Of a stretch of DNA of 64,000 bases, positions 1 through 8,361 are shown piece after piece. Both the position numbers and the translations under genes were made by a program. Each line of letters opens with the position of its first letter. Within the stretch, counting starts at the first letter, position 1. Origin of the DNA: Heliomarina sp018223035 (lineage in GTDB: Bacteria > Pseudomonadota > Alphaproteobacteria > Rhodobacterales > Rhodobacteraceae); contig JAAEZD010000003.1 of assembly GCA_018223035.1 (NCBI GenBank), positions 248,001-312,000 of the forward strand, in the 5' to 3' direction. The notes under the pieces were generated by a model. The model ran no database searches. It saw only the letters and a program-made list of their open reading frames with translations, and was not told the DNA's origin.

Positions 1-737
1 CCTTTGCGGATGACGACTTTCTGTGCCGGGACGAGTTGAGGCCGGTTCGGTTGCAACTTGAGCTGTTGAAGCCGCAGATGCTGCTGGACGAAAACGGGAT
101 TGAATCCACGGTTGTTCTTTTCGGCGGGGCGCGCATTCCCGAGCCTGCTGAAAAGTCCTCCGCGCGAACCGAGACGCTTGCCGATCTGTCGCGTTTCTAT
201 GAAGAGGCGCGTCTCTTCGCCCAGAAGATGACGGAAAAATCGTTGGCTTCAGGCGGGCATACCTGCGTGATCGCAACGGGTGGTGGGCCGGGTGTTATGA
301 AGGCGGGCAATCAGGGCGCGGCCGAGGCCGGTGGCAAGTCGATCGGTCTGAACATCGTTCTCCCGCATGAGCAGGCGCCTAACGAATATGTCACGCCGGA
401 CCTTTGCTTTAACTTCCACTATTTCGCGATCCGCAAGATGCATTTCCTGATGCGAGCCGAAGCGGTTTGCGTTTTCCCCGGCGGGTTCGGCACGCTCGAC
501 GAAATGTTCGAGGCGCTGACGCTGATCCAGACGGGTCGTATGAAGCGGGTGCCGTTCCTGCTGTTTGGCCGGGAATTCTGGGAGAATATCATCAATTGGA
601 AGGCACTGGCTGACGCGGGCACCATATCCGATGCCGATCTCGATCTTTTCCAGTTCGTGGAAAGCGCCGACGAAGCGGTGGACATCATCGAAAACTGGGA
701 ACCAGCACCGGCGCGCGATCATATCCCCGGTCGCTAG
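1..737 (+). CDS. LOG family protein (lysine decarboxylase-like fold), 5' partial
   Basis: The frame is open from the left edge, and about a dozen in-frame residues precede the TTG at 36, so the true start lies outside the window. The protein has the LOG-family Rossmann fold signatures: GGGPGVM in the first half and PGGFGTLDE near the middle, the latter holding the conserved Glu. Families with this motif are often labelled lysine decarboxylase but act as nucleoside 5'-monophosphate phosphoribohydrolases, the cytokinin-activating LOG type. The exact substrate cannot be told from sequence. The C-terminus is intact at 737. It has no partner gene on its strand inside the window. Confidence 0.88.
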   Translation, partial: FADDDFLCRDELRPVRLQLELLKPQMLLDENGIESTVVLFGGARIPEPAEKSSARTETLADLSRFYEEARLFAQKMTEKSLASGGHTCVIATGGGPGVMKAGNQGAAEAGGKSIGLNIVLPHEQAPNEYVTPDLCFNFHYFAIRKMHFLMRAEAVCVFPGGFGTLDEMFEALTLIQTGRMKRVPFLLFGREFWENIINWKALADAGTISDADLDLFQFVESADEAVDIIENWEPAPARDHIPGR

Positions 738-803
738 GCCGGATCCTGCGCCCAAAGCGACTGCGGGCCTGATCCGTCAGGCCTGCACTGCGCTGATTGA
801 AGC

Positions 804-1001
804 TCAGTGCAGGTCGGTTGGGAGCGTGCCCAGATCGGAGCCGTTACGAAGTTGAACGACAAAGCTGCGGCCGTTGTCTTCCTTGATGCCGTAACCAAAT
901 CCGGCCAGCCTGAATTTCCACTCGCGGGCCGACAGGCATTTCTTGCGCTCTTCGGTGATGAATTCGAGCAGCGGCGCTTCCAGCGTGTTCTCAATAATCA
1001 T
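804..1001 (-). CDS. Small protein of unknown function (65 aa)
   Basis: I do not recognise a family. The ATG at 1001 is preceded by AAAGGA about eight bases upstream, which is a better start than the longer in-frame opening at 1109. The product is soluble and mixed charged, beginning MIIENTLEAP, and has no signal peptide or membrane segment. Two short blocks, ERKKCLSAREWKFRLAGFGY-like and RSFVVQLRNG, look like a structured small domain. It lies downstream of the DsbA-like gene on the same strand, with about 145 bases between them. Its codon usage matches the neighbours, which argues for a real gene. Confidence 0.6.
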   Translation of the reverse strand: MIIENTLEAPLLEFITEERKKCLSAREWKFRLAGFGYGIKEDNGRSFVVQLRNGSDLGTLPTDLH

Positions 1002-1133
1002 TTTCCCAATCCTTTGGTTTTGTACCGGAGTCAGGATATGAAAAGGTTCCGGGCCGAATTGGTCCGGCAGCGGGGTCATTTTGCGGCGAGGAGCGGGGCT
1101 TTGAGGCATTGTTGCGGCGATGGCAACAAATTA

Positions 1134-1198
1134 GCCTCAATTGTACTAAGGCAAACCGTTCTGGCCGCAGGAATCGCGAAATTCGCCTGAATTGTACT
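1134..1198. repeat. Imperfect 14-bp direct repeat spanning the DsbA-like gene end
   Basis: GCCTCAATTGTACT (1134-1147) and GCCTGAATTGTACT (1185-1198) match at 13 of 14 positions and lie exactly 51 bases apart. The first copy overlaps the stop codon of the leftward DsbA-like gene. The second lies inside its last codons. The spacing is a multiple of three, which fits a small in-frame duplication or insertion at the 3' end of that gene. Confidence 0.55.
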
Positions 1199-1910
1199 CT
1201 AATTCGATTAAATCTAGAAATGATTGTTTCGACGTTCGGCCAATCAGCACGCTGCGCCCTACCACGATAGAGGGTGTGCCGATCATCCCGAAGACGGCCC
1301 GCGCGGCATGCGCTGTCTCCAGCTTCAGGTCCGTTTGCGGTGCCTGCATGTCCCGCCGAAGCTTCTCGACGTCCAAATCAAAACGTCCAGCAAGCTCGTT
1401 AATGGCGACTGGCCCGGGGCGCAGAGGTTTGTGCATGAGATGCTGGTGAACCGGCAGGTACTGCTCCTGATTCCCGGCGGCGATGGCAACCCGCGCGGCA
1501 TATTCCGATCGCGGTCCGAGCAGCGGCAGGTCCCACCAGACGGGCGTAACTGGCGCGGCACCCTCGGACAGTTCGATCACAAGATCACTCATCTCGGGGC
1601 AGTAGGGGCAATAGTAATCCGTGAAAACCGCCAGCGGCAGTTTTTCCGAGTTTCGGGCGCCGTCAAAAATCGAACACGGATTGCTTCGCAGGTCAGCGCG
1701 CAGATTGCGCTGCGCATCCGTTACCCTGTCGACCGCAAGCAGGGCGATATCGGTCGCGCCGCTTACCGAGCCGCTGTTGACGATGCGAAAGCCATCCAGC
1801 CCCGGAATCGGATCGAATTGGAGCGGCTCAGTGAAGGCCTGGTAAAGCCGTGGCACGCCCCAGACCCAGGCGGCAATGCCACCAAGCAGCAAGAGGTTCC
1901 TTCGCTTCAA
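1146..1910 (-). CDS. DsbA family periplasmic thiol oxidoreductase
   Basis: A 254-aa protein with an N-terminal signal or anchor (basic MKRR, then a hydrophobic stretch to about residue 20). A thioredoxin-like domain follows, with the active site YCPYCPEM at residues 100-107. CPYC is a typical DsbA/DsbG-type redox pair. The cis-Pro region appears as IGTPSIVVG. It probably acts in the periplasm in disulfide formation or isomerisation, but the protein partner is not evident. The gene starts 3 bases downstream of the end of rlmN, so the two may be cotranscribed. The last 16 or so residues fall in a region flanked by a 14-bp direct repeat and may be a recent extension. Confidence 0.85.
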   Translation of the reverse strand: MKRRNLLLLGGIAAWVWGVPRLYQAFTEPLQFDPIPGLDGFRIVNSGSVSGATDIALLAVDRVTDAQRNLRADLRSNPCSIFDGARNSEKLPLAVFTDYYCPYCPEMSDLVIELSEGAAPVTPVWWDLPLLGPRSEYAARVAIAAGNQEQYLPVHQHLMHKPLRPGPVAINELAGRFDLDVEKLRRDMQAPQTDLKLETAHAARAVFGMIGTPSIVVGRSVLIGRTSKQSFLDLIELEYNSGEFRDSCGQNGLP

Positions 1911-1913
1911 GGG

Positions 1914-3104
1914 CTACAGGCCCGCGTCGGCCTCGATCTGGCGGCGCGACTTGCGTTCACGTTCGGTTGCAGATTTCAGCTGGCCACAGGCGGCCATGAT
2001 ATCCTCGCCACGCGGGGTGCGAATTGGCGAGGCATATCCGGCCTTGTAGATGATATCCGCGAAAGCACGGATGCGGTTGTTCGAGGACCGCTTGTAGGGC
2101 GCGCCGGGCCATTCGTTGAACGGGATCAGGTTGATCTTGGCGGGAATGCCCTCGATCAGCTTGATCAGCCGGCGCGCGTCCTCATCCGTGTCGTTCACCC
2201 CGTTCAGCATCACGTATTCAAAGGTGATGCGTTCGGAGTTGCTGACCTTGGGGTAGCTCTTGAGCGCGGCAAGCAGTTCCTCGATGTTCCAGCGTTTGTT
2301 GATCGGCACCAGCATGTTGCGGGTTTCGTTCGTCGTGGCGTGGAAGGATACGGCCAACTGGCAGCCGATTTCCTGCGCGGTACGGGCGATTTCCGGCACC
2401 ACGCCGGATGTCGACAGGGTGATGCGGCGGCGCGATAACTGGATACCTTCGGCATCCATTGCGATCTTCATCGCGTCACGCACGTTTTCGAAATTGTAGA
2501 GCGGTTCGCCCATCCCCATCAGCACGATGTTCGACAAGAGCCGCGTCTCATCCTTGGGCGCGCCTTGCTTGGGCCATTCGGCCAGATCGTCGCGCGCCAT
2601 CATCACTTGTCCGATGATCTCACCCGCTGTCAGGTTACGGACAAGCTTTTGCGTACCGGTGTGGCAGAAGGAACATGTCAGGGTGCAGCCGACCTGTGAC
2701 GAAATGCAAAGCGTGCCGCGCCCCTCTTCGGGGATATAGACCACTTCGACCTCGTGACCGCCGGCGATTCGCACGAGGTATTTGCGCGTACCGTCTTCGC
2801 TCACCTGTTTGGAGACCACCTCGGGAATTTCGATCACGAAATTCTCCGCCAGCTTGGCGCGGTAATCCTTGGCCAGATTGGTCATCTCGGCGAAATCGCG
2901 CACGCCCCACTGGTAGATCCATTGCCAGATCTGGCCGACGCGCATCTTGGCCTGCTTTTCCGGCGTGCCAATTGCGATCAGCGCATCGCGCATGGCATCG
3001 CGGGTAAGGCCGACAAGGTTCACCGTTCCCTCCGGCATCTTGCGGGGGATCGTGACAACATCCTGAGTGATCGGCGCCGTAGCGGTCATGGGGTCGGCCT
3101 TCAT
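1914..3104 (-). CDS. rlmN: Dual-specificity 23S rRNA/tRNA adenine-C2 methyltransferase RlmN
   Basis: Radical SAM enzyme that methylates C2 of A2503 in 23S rRNA and A37 in some tRNAs. The CxxxCxxC cluster is visible as C140, C144 and C147 within GCTLTCSFCHTG. The second essential cysteine of the RlmN/Cfr family appears near the C-terminus in IMAACGQL. The length of 396 aa is usual. The start could be the ATG at 3104 or the one at 3089; neither has a clearly better ribosome binding site. The DsbA-like gene follows within 3 bases of the stop. Confidence 0.96.
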   Translation of the reverse strand: MKADPMTATAPITQDVVTIPRKMPEGTVNLVGLTRDAMRDALIAIGTPEKQAKMRVGQIWQWIYQWGVRDFAEMTNLAKDYRAKLAENFVIEIPEVVSKQVSEDGTRKYLVRIAGGHEVEVVYIPEEGRGTLCISSQVGCTLTCSFCHTGTQKLVRNLTAGEIIGQVMMARDDLAEWPKQGAPKDETRLLSNIVLMGMGEPLYNFENVRDAMKIAMDAEGIQLSRRRITLSTSGVVPEIARTAQEIGCQLAVSFHATTNETRNMLVPINKRWNIEELLAALKSYPKVSNSERITFEYVMLNGVNDTDEDARRLIKLIEGIPAKINLIPFNEWPGAPYKRSSNNRIRAFADIIYKAGYASPIRTPRGEDIMAACGQLKSATERERKSRRQIEADAGL

Positions 3105-3179
3105 TTCGGGTACAGACCGCCCCTATATAGCATTTGCCGCAGGTTTCAAAACAAACCTGCGCGCGAATGTCTCAGTCGT

Positions 3180-3713
3180 TCACTTGGAGCAGCGTTTGTC
3201 GGCGTCTTCCGCGGCGGCGGTAAACCCGAGGAGCGAGAATGTGTCCTTGGTCTGCGTTCCCCGCGAAGACCGCGCAGTCAGCACGGCATCGGTGCCGCGC
3301 TTCATCGCGGTGATGATCTGCTTGTCTTCGTCCGCGCTCGCTGGCCATGCCCATTCGCCCTCGGTGAACAGCTCGAACTCGTTGCCCGAAATGTTGAGGT
3401 TCACGGTCGAGCCCTCGGCAAACGGATAGCCGCCGGTAAAGGTTACCTGACCTTTGACGTTCGCATCAGGGCGGTAGAAGACCATGAGGAGGATATCGCT
3501 ACGCTTGACCGCGACAACCCGGCCGTCGCGGGTGTTGACGGTTTCCTTGGGTGCCGACACGCTCCAGCACTCACGAGGCTGGCTTTCCTCGAAGACGCTC
3601 CAGTCGGTTTCCGTGGCGACGCGGTTAGTGCTCTGTTCCTGTGCGAATGTTGCGTTTGCGGCCATTGCCGCGATGCTCAAGCCTGCAATTGCGCAGACGA
3701 GTTTCGATCCCAT
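3180..3713 (-). CDS. Invasion associated locus B (IalB) family protein
   Basis: A 177-aa exported protein with a signal peptide ending near residue 24 (cleavage after FAQ). The mature part starts with a WSVFEE...RECWSVSAP block, which is characteristic of IalB proteins, and the C-terminus ends near a lone Cys (DKRCSK). IalB was named in Bartonella, but family members are widespread in free-living alphaproteobacteria, where their role is not settled. It is divergent from the asparaginase gene across about 170 bases and upstream of rlmN on the same strand. Its envelope location is inferred from the signal peptide. Confidence 0.85.
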   Translation of the reverse strand: MGSKLVCAIAGLSIAAMAANATFAQEQSTNRVATETDWSVFEESQPRECWSVSAPKETVNTRDGRVVAVKRSDILLMVFYRPDANVKGQVTFTGGYPFAEGSTVNLNISGNEFELFTEGEWAWPASADEDKQIITAMKRGTDAVLTARSSRGTQTKDTFSLLGFTAAAEDADKRCSK

Positions 3714-3886
3714 TGTCCAGCCTCCGACTGTCCTTCACCTCAATACACTTCGTCGGTACGCTCCTGCTCTTGACGAGCCATCTTGGTTGCGTATCCGGTC
3801 GCCGGGCGACATACACACCATTAGCGCAATCTTCGCCACTGACGAAAGGGCGATTGGCGGGAAATCGCCAAGAATTGAGGTGTTTC

Positions 3887-4891
3887 ATGGATAGATCGGT
3901 TCCTCTGGTTGAAATCTGGCGTGGTGAGCTTCTGGAAAGCCTGCATCGCGGCCATGCGGTCGTCTGTGATGGACGCGGCGATATCGTTGCGTCATGGGGC
4001 GATCCCGAGACCGTGATCTATCCGCGGTCGTCAGCGAAAATGATTCAGGGGCTGCCGCTCTTGAGTTCCGGCGCGGCGGATCGCTATGGCCTGAACACCG
4101 AGCAACTGGCCCTGGCCTGCGCGTCTCATAATGGTGCCGCGATCCACACCGACAGGGTATCTGCATGGCTCGATCAGCTTGGACTGGGCGAAAGCGATTT
4201 TCGCTGCGGACCGCAGGAACCGGCCGATATACCCGCGCGCAACGGTCTGATCCTTGCCGGAGAGGAACCCTGCCAGATCCACAACAACTGCTCGGGCAAG
4301 CATTGTGGTTTCCTCACGTTGGCACAGTACATGGGCGCAGGTCCGGAATACGTCGAGATCGACCACCCGGTGCAGCAGGCGGCGCTTGCGGCGTTCGAGG
4401 AAACCACAGGCGAATCCAGCCCCGGCTATGGCATCGATGGGTGCTCGGCTCCGAATTTCGCGACGTCGCTGCATGGCTTGGCGCGCAGCATGGCGTGGTT
4501 CGCAACGGCATCGACCCGCAGCGATCAGCAAAGCCAGGGTGCGGTAAGACTGGTCGAGGCGATGATGAAACACCCTGACCTCGTTGCGGGTGAGGGGCGC
4601 GTCTGCACATCGCTGATGCGGGCGATGGGGGGCAAGGTAGCCATCAAGACCGGCGCCGAGGCCGTGTTCATAGCGATCCTGCCGGAACTGCAGCTTGGTG
4701 TGGCGCTCAAGATCACCGACGGGGCGACGCGCGCCAGCGAATGTGCCATTGCGGCCATTCTCGTCGGACTCGGTGTGCTTGAGGCAGATCATCCGGCGAC
4801 ACGCAGCTATCTTAATGCGCCGATCCTGAACCGGCGTGGCATCGACACGGGGGTAGTCCGCGCGACAGAGGCTCTGACGCACGGATTCTGA
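3887..4891 (+). CDS. Asparaginase, rhizobial (Asparaginase_II) type
   Basis: A 334-aa protein beginning MDRSVPLVEIWRGELLES. GAGG lies 6 bases upstream of the ATG at 3887, so this start is preferred over an in-frame opening at 3641. The sequence carries SSAKMIQGLPL, CASHNG and NNCSGKHCGFL blocks, typical of the thermolabile rhizobial-type L-asparaginase family (PF06089), which is unrelated to E. coli AnsA/AnsB. It hydrolyses L-asparagine to aspartate and ammonia. Cytoplasmic, as no signal peptide is seen. It stands alone and converges on the YciI operon. Confidence 0.9.
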   Translation: MDRSVPLVEIWRGELLESLHRGHAVVCDGRGDIVASWGDPETVIYPRSSAKMIQGLPLLSSGAADRYGLNTEQLALACASHNGAAIHTDRVSAWLDQLGLGESDFRCGPQEPADIPARNGLILAGEEPCQIHNNCSGKHCGFLTLAQYMGAGPEYVEIDHPVQQAALAAFEETTGESSPGYGIDGCSAPNFATSLHGLARSMAWFATASTRSDQQSQGAVRLVEAMMKHPDLVAGEGRVCTSLMRAMGGKVAIKTGAEAVFIAILPELQLGVALKITDGATRASECAIAAILVGLGVLEADHPATRSYLNAPILNRRGIDTGVVRATEALTHGF

Positions 4892-4903
4892 GACTGGCGG
4901 GGC

Positions 4904-5218
4904 CTACATCTGGATGATTTCGGCGATTTCCACCGAACCGCTACCGTCCATCACCATCGGATTCGACTTTGCGATGGCGCAGGCGGCGTCGATGTCGGCG
5001 GCATCCACGATGGTGTAGCCTGAAAGCGGGTTAGGCCCGCCATCGTCGCGGATTTCCTTGTCGGTGACCGTTCTGGACGTACCGACAGGGTTGCCCGGGT
5101 CGAGCAGCGCCTTTTGGTTGTCGGTCATCCACTTTTCCCATGCTGCCATGGTGGATTTGATTTCTTCCTCGGATTCCGGGCGTTTCCCGCCGTGATAGGC
5201 AAACATGAACTTGGGCAT
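4904..5218 (-). CDS. YciI-like (DGPF) family protein
   Basis: A 104-aa protein with the pattern of the YCII-related domain: an N-terminal FMFAYHGG strand, a long helix with WEKWM, a loop with GGPNPLSGYTI, and a C-terminal EIAEI strand. The biochemical role of these small alpha/beta-barrel proteins is generally unknown. It is the third gene of a leftward set after an ArsR regulator and an SRPBCC protein, a recurrent trio in proteobacteria. GGAGAAT precedes the start at 5218. Confidence 0.85.
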   Translation of the reverse strand: MPKFMFAYHGGKRPESEEEIKSTMAAWEKWMTDNQKALLDPGNPVGTSRTVTDKEIRDDGGPNPLSGYTIVDAADIDAACAIAKSNPMVMDGSGSVEIAEIIQM

Positions 5219-5253
5219 TGAATTCTCCTTTTCTGTTGAAATTTGGGCTCAGT

Positions 5254-5724
5254 CTAAATTTCGGGGTCCTGCTCCAGCAGTCGGTCGAGTTTCGGCAATG
5301 TCGCCAGCCAGCCGCGGCTGTGGCTCTGAGCCGTTTCCATATCGGACAGGTCACGGTGTACGATCCTGAGACGCGAACCCATCTCTGTCGCGCTGACCAT
5401 GAACATGACATGGCTTTCGGTTCCGCGCTGGTCTTCGCCGTCGTGCCAGCCCCATGTGAAACCGACCGAACCTTTGCCGCCGGCATCGGGAGGCAGAACG
5501 TGGGTGACCTGACCGCTCAGCTTGTAACGGTCGCCGCTTTCGCGCCCATACATGGTACAGGTCCAGGGGCCGGTGCGGGTAAAGTCCATCTGGCAATCTT
5601 CCATCCTCAGCCCTTCCGGGCCGAACCACTGCGTCAGTTGAAAAGGATCGGTGACCGCACGCCAGACGCGGTCGACGCTGACGGGGTAGTCGCGGACAAG
5701 TTCGAGATCCTGAAGGTCTTTCAT
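5254..5724 (-). CDS. SRPBCC (AHSA1-like) domain protein
   Basis: A 156-aa single-domain protein of the START/Bet v1-like superfamily. It has the AHSA1 hallmarks VDRVWRAVTDPFQLTQWFGP near the N-terminus and VGFTWGWHD in the middle. Such proteins bind hydrophobic ligands or act as Hsp90-activator homologues; the ligand here is unknown. Its ATG at 5724 overlaps the stop of the ArsR gene (ATGA), indicating translational coupling. The YciI-like gene follows after 35 bases. Confidence 0.87.
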   Translation of the reverse strand: MKDLQDLELVRDYPVSVDRVWRAVTDPFQLTQWFGPEGLRMEDCQMDFTRTGPWTCTMYGRESGDRYKLSGQVTHVLPPDAGGKGSVGFTWGWHDGEDQRGTESHVMFMVSATEMGSRLRIVHRDLSDMETAQSHSRGWLATLPKLDRLLEQDPEI

Positions 5725-6056
5725 GACTGTGTGTCCTCTTCGGGATTAAGCGCTAGAAGGTCATCGAGCCGGTCGAGACTTTGTTGCCAGAAGGCACGGT
5801 GGTCTATCGTCCAGTTTGCGATCCGGCGCATCGATTCGGGCCGCACCGAATAGTACCGGTGAGTGCCCTCGCTCCGCTGTTCGACAAGCCCGGCCTTGCG
5901 CAGGACTTTGAGGTGCCGGGAAACAGCGGGTGCGGAAATGTCAAAGCCGTCGACAAGTGTGCCGGCAGGCAGTTCACCCTGTTCCATGAGGCGTTCCACC
6001 ATGCTCAGGCGGGTCGCATCCGACAGGGCGGCAAAGGTTTTTGTCAGGTCTGTCAT
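5721..6056 (-). CDS. ArsR/SmtB family transcriptional regulator
   Basis: A 111-aa winged-helix protein with the ArsR core: FAALSDATRLSMVERLM at the N-terminus, then recognition-helix segment ISAPAVSRHLKVLRKAGLV and wing segment RSEGTHRYYSVRPE. It lacks an obvious metal-binding CxC motif, so it may sense something other than a metal. It is the first gene of the ArsR-SRPBCC-YciI operon. A perfect inverted repeat lies 10 bases upstream of its start, which fits autoregulation. Confidence 0.92.
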   Translation of the reverse strand: MTDLTKTFAALSDATRLSMVERLMEQGELPAGTLVDGFDISAPAVSRHLKVLRKAGLVEQRSEGTHRYYSVRPESMRRIANWTIDHRAFWQQSLDRLDDLLALNPEEDTQS

Positions 6057-6065
6057 GACCTAATA

Positions 6066-6083
6066 ATTAACGAAATTGTTAAT
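6066..6083. promoter_or_regulatory. Inverted repeat, likely ArsR operator
   Basis: ATTAAC-N6-GTTAAT, two perfect 6-bp arms, centred about 18 bases upstream of the ArsR-family start at 6056. The region is AT-rich in an otherwise GC-rich setting. The position would allow the regulator to block its own promoter. Assignment to this regulator is inferred from location. Confidence 0.55.
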
Positions 6084-6094
6084 TAACGCAAGCG

Positions 6095-6979
6095 TTATGT
6101 ATTTGGTTTGGCAAATTCCGACCGTGCGTAGCCTTGGATAAACAAAAGCGCGCTCAGATCGCCGTGGTTGATCCGAACGTCGCATTCGGCGGCGACAACC
6201 GGCTTTGCGTGCAGCGCGACACCGGTTCCGGCCCGGTTCAGCATGCCCAGATCATTGGCCCCGTCACCCACGGCCAGCACATCGGCTTCAGCGATGCCTA
6301 GTCGAGCGGTGATATCCTCCAACGCGTCGACCTTGGCCTGCCGCCCAAGAATCGGATACCCCACGGTCCCGGTCAGCGCGCCGTTTTCGACAATCAGCGT
6401 ATTGGCGCGGTTTTCGTCGAAGCCCAGCCTTTTCGCGACCGAGGCGGTGAAGGCGGTAAAGCCACCGGACACCAGCGCCGCATAGGCTCCGTTTGTGCGC
6501 ATCGTCGCGACAAGTTCTGGCCCCCCCGGCATCAGCCTGATCCGATGATCAAGCACATCCGCGATGATCCCTTCCGGCAGCCCTTTCATCAGGCTGACCC
6601 GTTCGGTCAGCGCCCCTTCGAAATCAAGCTCGCCATTCATCGCGCGGGCGGTGATCTCTTTCACCCGATCCCCGACACCCGCGACATCCGCAAGCTCGTC
6701 GATACATTCCTGCTGGATCATCGTGCTGTCCATATCGGCCAGCAGCATCTTTTTACGACGCCCTTCGGCAGGTTGCACGACAAGATCGACGCCCATGCCC
6801 TGAAGCTCCTGCCACACGTCCCAGAGGTTCGCCGGTTTCTCCGTGACCTGAAATTCTGCCGCTTCATCAGGGGCCAGCCATTGCGCATCGCCGCCGCCCC
6901 ACGCATTGCGCAGCGAATCCACCAGAGCGGGATCAAGAGAGGGGGCGGCAGGATTGGTCAAAAGCGTGACGGCGTACAT
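6095..6979 (-). CDS. serB: Phosphoserine phosphatase SerB
   Basis: HAD-superfamily enzyme for the last step of L-serine synthesis (phosphoserine to serine). The nucleophile motif is ADMDSTMIQQECIDELAD, and the magnesium site is AVGDGANDLGML. An N-terminal ACT-like region precedes the HAD domain. I place the start at the ATG at 6979 (MYAVTLL, 294 aa), with AGGA about 9 bases upstream. The frame continues to a TTG at 7105 but that extension is not SerB-like. It is divergent from serC-serA, so all three serine biosynthesis genes are together. Confidence 0.95.
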   Translation of the reverse strand: MYAVTLLTNPAAPSLDPALVDSLRNAWGGGDAQWLAPDEAAEFQVTEKPANLWDVWQELQGMGVDLVVQPAEGRRKKMLLADMDSTMIQQECIDELADVAGVGDRVKEITARAMNGELDFEGALTERVSLMKGLPEGIIADVLDHRIRLMPGGPELVATMRTNGAYAALVSGGFTAFTASVAKRLGFDENRANTLIVENGALTGTVGYPILGRQAKVDALEDITARLGIAEADVLAVGDGANDLGMLNRAGTGVALHAKPVVAAECDVRINHGDLSALLFIQGYARSEFAKPNT

Positions 6980-7080
6980 GTGGCGGTTTCCTATCGGCAA
7001 CAGAGAAGTCGCTTTTCGGCGATTTAGCGGCGCTTTATCCGCATTTTCCGACTTGTGCCAGCAAAGATACCGCTCTACAT

Positions 7081-7135
7081 GCGGCGGTGGGACACCCCTC
7101 CCCAACGAGGGGCGCTTATCTGGAAGGGTAGCTGA
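7081..7135 (+). ncRNA. Candidate serC-type RNA leader upstream of serC-serA
   Basis: The leader holds the hairpin CCCCTC-CCCAAC-GAGGGG (7095-7112), followed by CGCTTATCTGGAAGGGTAG just before the serC start. An RNA motif named serC is known from computational work upstream of serC-serA operons in alphaproteobacteria (Corbino and colleagues, 2005). The position and compact hairpin fit that motif. I have not aligned it to the covariance model, so the family assignment is an inference. Confidence 0.5.
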
Positions 7136-7137
7136 AA

Positions 7138-8292
7138 ATGGCTATTGCACAACCGGCAACGCGGCCGGCTAATCCGCGTTTTTCTTCTGGCCCCTGTGCC
7201 AAAATCCCCACATTCGAGCTGAATAAGCTGGCCGATGCCGCGCTGGGCCGATCGCACCGTGCCGCGGTCGGCAAGGACAAGCTTAAAGCCGCGATCGAAG
7301 AGACGCGCGACCTGCTTGGCGTACCGGCTGACTACAAGATCGGTATCGTACCGGCCTCCGACACCGGCGCTTTCGAGATGGCCATGTGGAGCCTGCTGGG
7401 CGAGCGCCCCTGCGAGATGCTCGCATGGGAAAGCTTTGGCGCCGGCTGGGTCACCGATGTCGTGAAGCAGCTGAAGCTCGATGCCGAGGTCAAGACCGCC
7501 GAATATGGCGAGATCGTTGATCTGAGCACCGTCGATTTCAACAAGGACGTCTGTTTCACCTGGAACGGCACCACCTCGGGCGTGCGTGTTCCCAACGGCG
7601 ATGTGATACCCGCCGACCGTGACGGTCTGACCCTTTGTGACGCGACATCGGCCGCATTCGCGATGGATCTGCCTTGGGACAAGCTCGACGTAACGACTTT
7701 CTCCTGGCAGAAAGTGCTGGGTGGCGAAGCGGCGCATGGCATGTTGATCCTCAGCCCCCGCGCCGTCGAACGTCTTGAAAGCTATACGCCCGCATGGCCG
7801 CTGCCCAAGATTTTCCGCCTGACCAAGGGCGGCAAGCTGATCGAAGGCATCTTCAAGGGCGAAACCATCAATACGCCGTCCATGCTCGCGGTCGAGGATT
7901 ACCTCGTAGCGCTTGACTGGGCGCGTTCGGTAGGTGGGCTCAAGGGCATGATCGCCCGCGCCGATGCCAATACCGCCGCGATCACCGGTTTCGTCGAAAC
8001 CCATGACTGGATCGACTTCCTCGCGACCGATCCGGCCACGCGGTCGAATACCTCGGTCTGCCTGAAGTTCACCGATGACCGGATCGCCGATGGCGCGGCT
8101 TTTGCCAAGGCCGTGGCCAAGCGTCTCGCCGATGAGAACATCGCGCTCGACATCGGGGCTTATCGCGATGCGCCCGCCGGTCTGCGGATCTGGTGCGGCT
8201 CGACCGTCGAAACCTCGGATATCGAGGCGATGCTGCCTTGGCTCGAATGGGCCTTTGACGCCGAAATCGAAGCGCAAAAGGCCGCTGCCTAA
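7138..8292 (+). CDS. serC: Phosphoserine aminotransferase SerC
   Basis: A 384-aa PLP enzyme that converts 3-phosphohydroxypyruvate and glutamate to phosphoserine. The PLP-binding lysine is in TFSWQKVLGGEAAHG. The opening block NPRFSSGPCAK is typical of the alphaproteobacterial SerC form. A purine-rich GGAAGGG stands a short distance upstream of the ATG. serA follows after 69 bases in the same direction, and serB is divergent. Confidence 0.96.
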   Translation: MAIAQPATRPANPRFSSGPCAKIPTFELNKLADAALGRSHRAAVGKDKLKAAIEETRDLLGVPADYKIGIVPASDTGAFEMAMWSLLGERPCEMLAWESFGAGWVTDVVKQLKLDAEVKTAEYGEIVDLSTVDFNKDVCFTWNGTTSGVRVPNGDVIPADRDGLTLCDATSAAFAMDLPWDKLDVTTFSWQKVLGGEAAHGMLILSPRAVERLESYTPAWPLPKIFRLTKGGKLIEGIFKGETINTPSMLAVEDYLVALDWARSVGGLKGMIARADANTAAITGFVETHDWIDFLATDPATRSNTSVCLKFTDDRIADGAAFAKAVAKRLADENIALDIGAYRDAPAGLRIWCGSTVETSDIEAMLPWLEWAFDAEIEAQKAAA

Positions 8293-8361
8293 GCGACCGG
8301 ACCGATCATCCTGCCACGGCAGGGTGAGCTCCCACTCCCCAATTTTCAAAGGACCAGACCC

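Noticed and set aside
1224..2438. Rightward open frame opposite the DsbA-like gene and rlmN
   Set aside because: It spans two genes on the other strand, which have strong family motifs.
6060..6090. TTAA-rich segment considered as a CtrA box
   Set aside because: The two TTAA units are separated by 8 bases, not 7. The segment is better explained as the ArsR-family inverted repeat.
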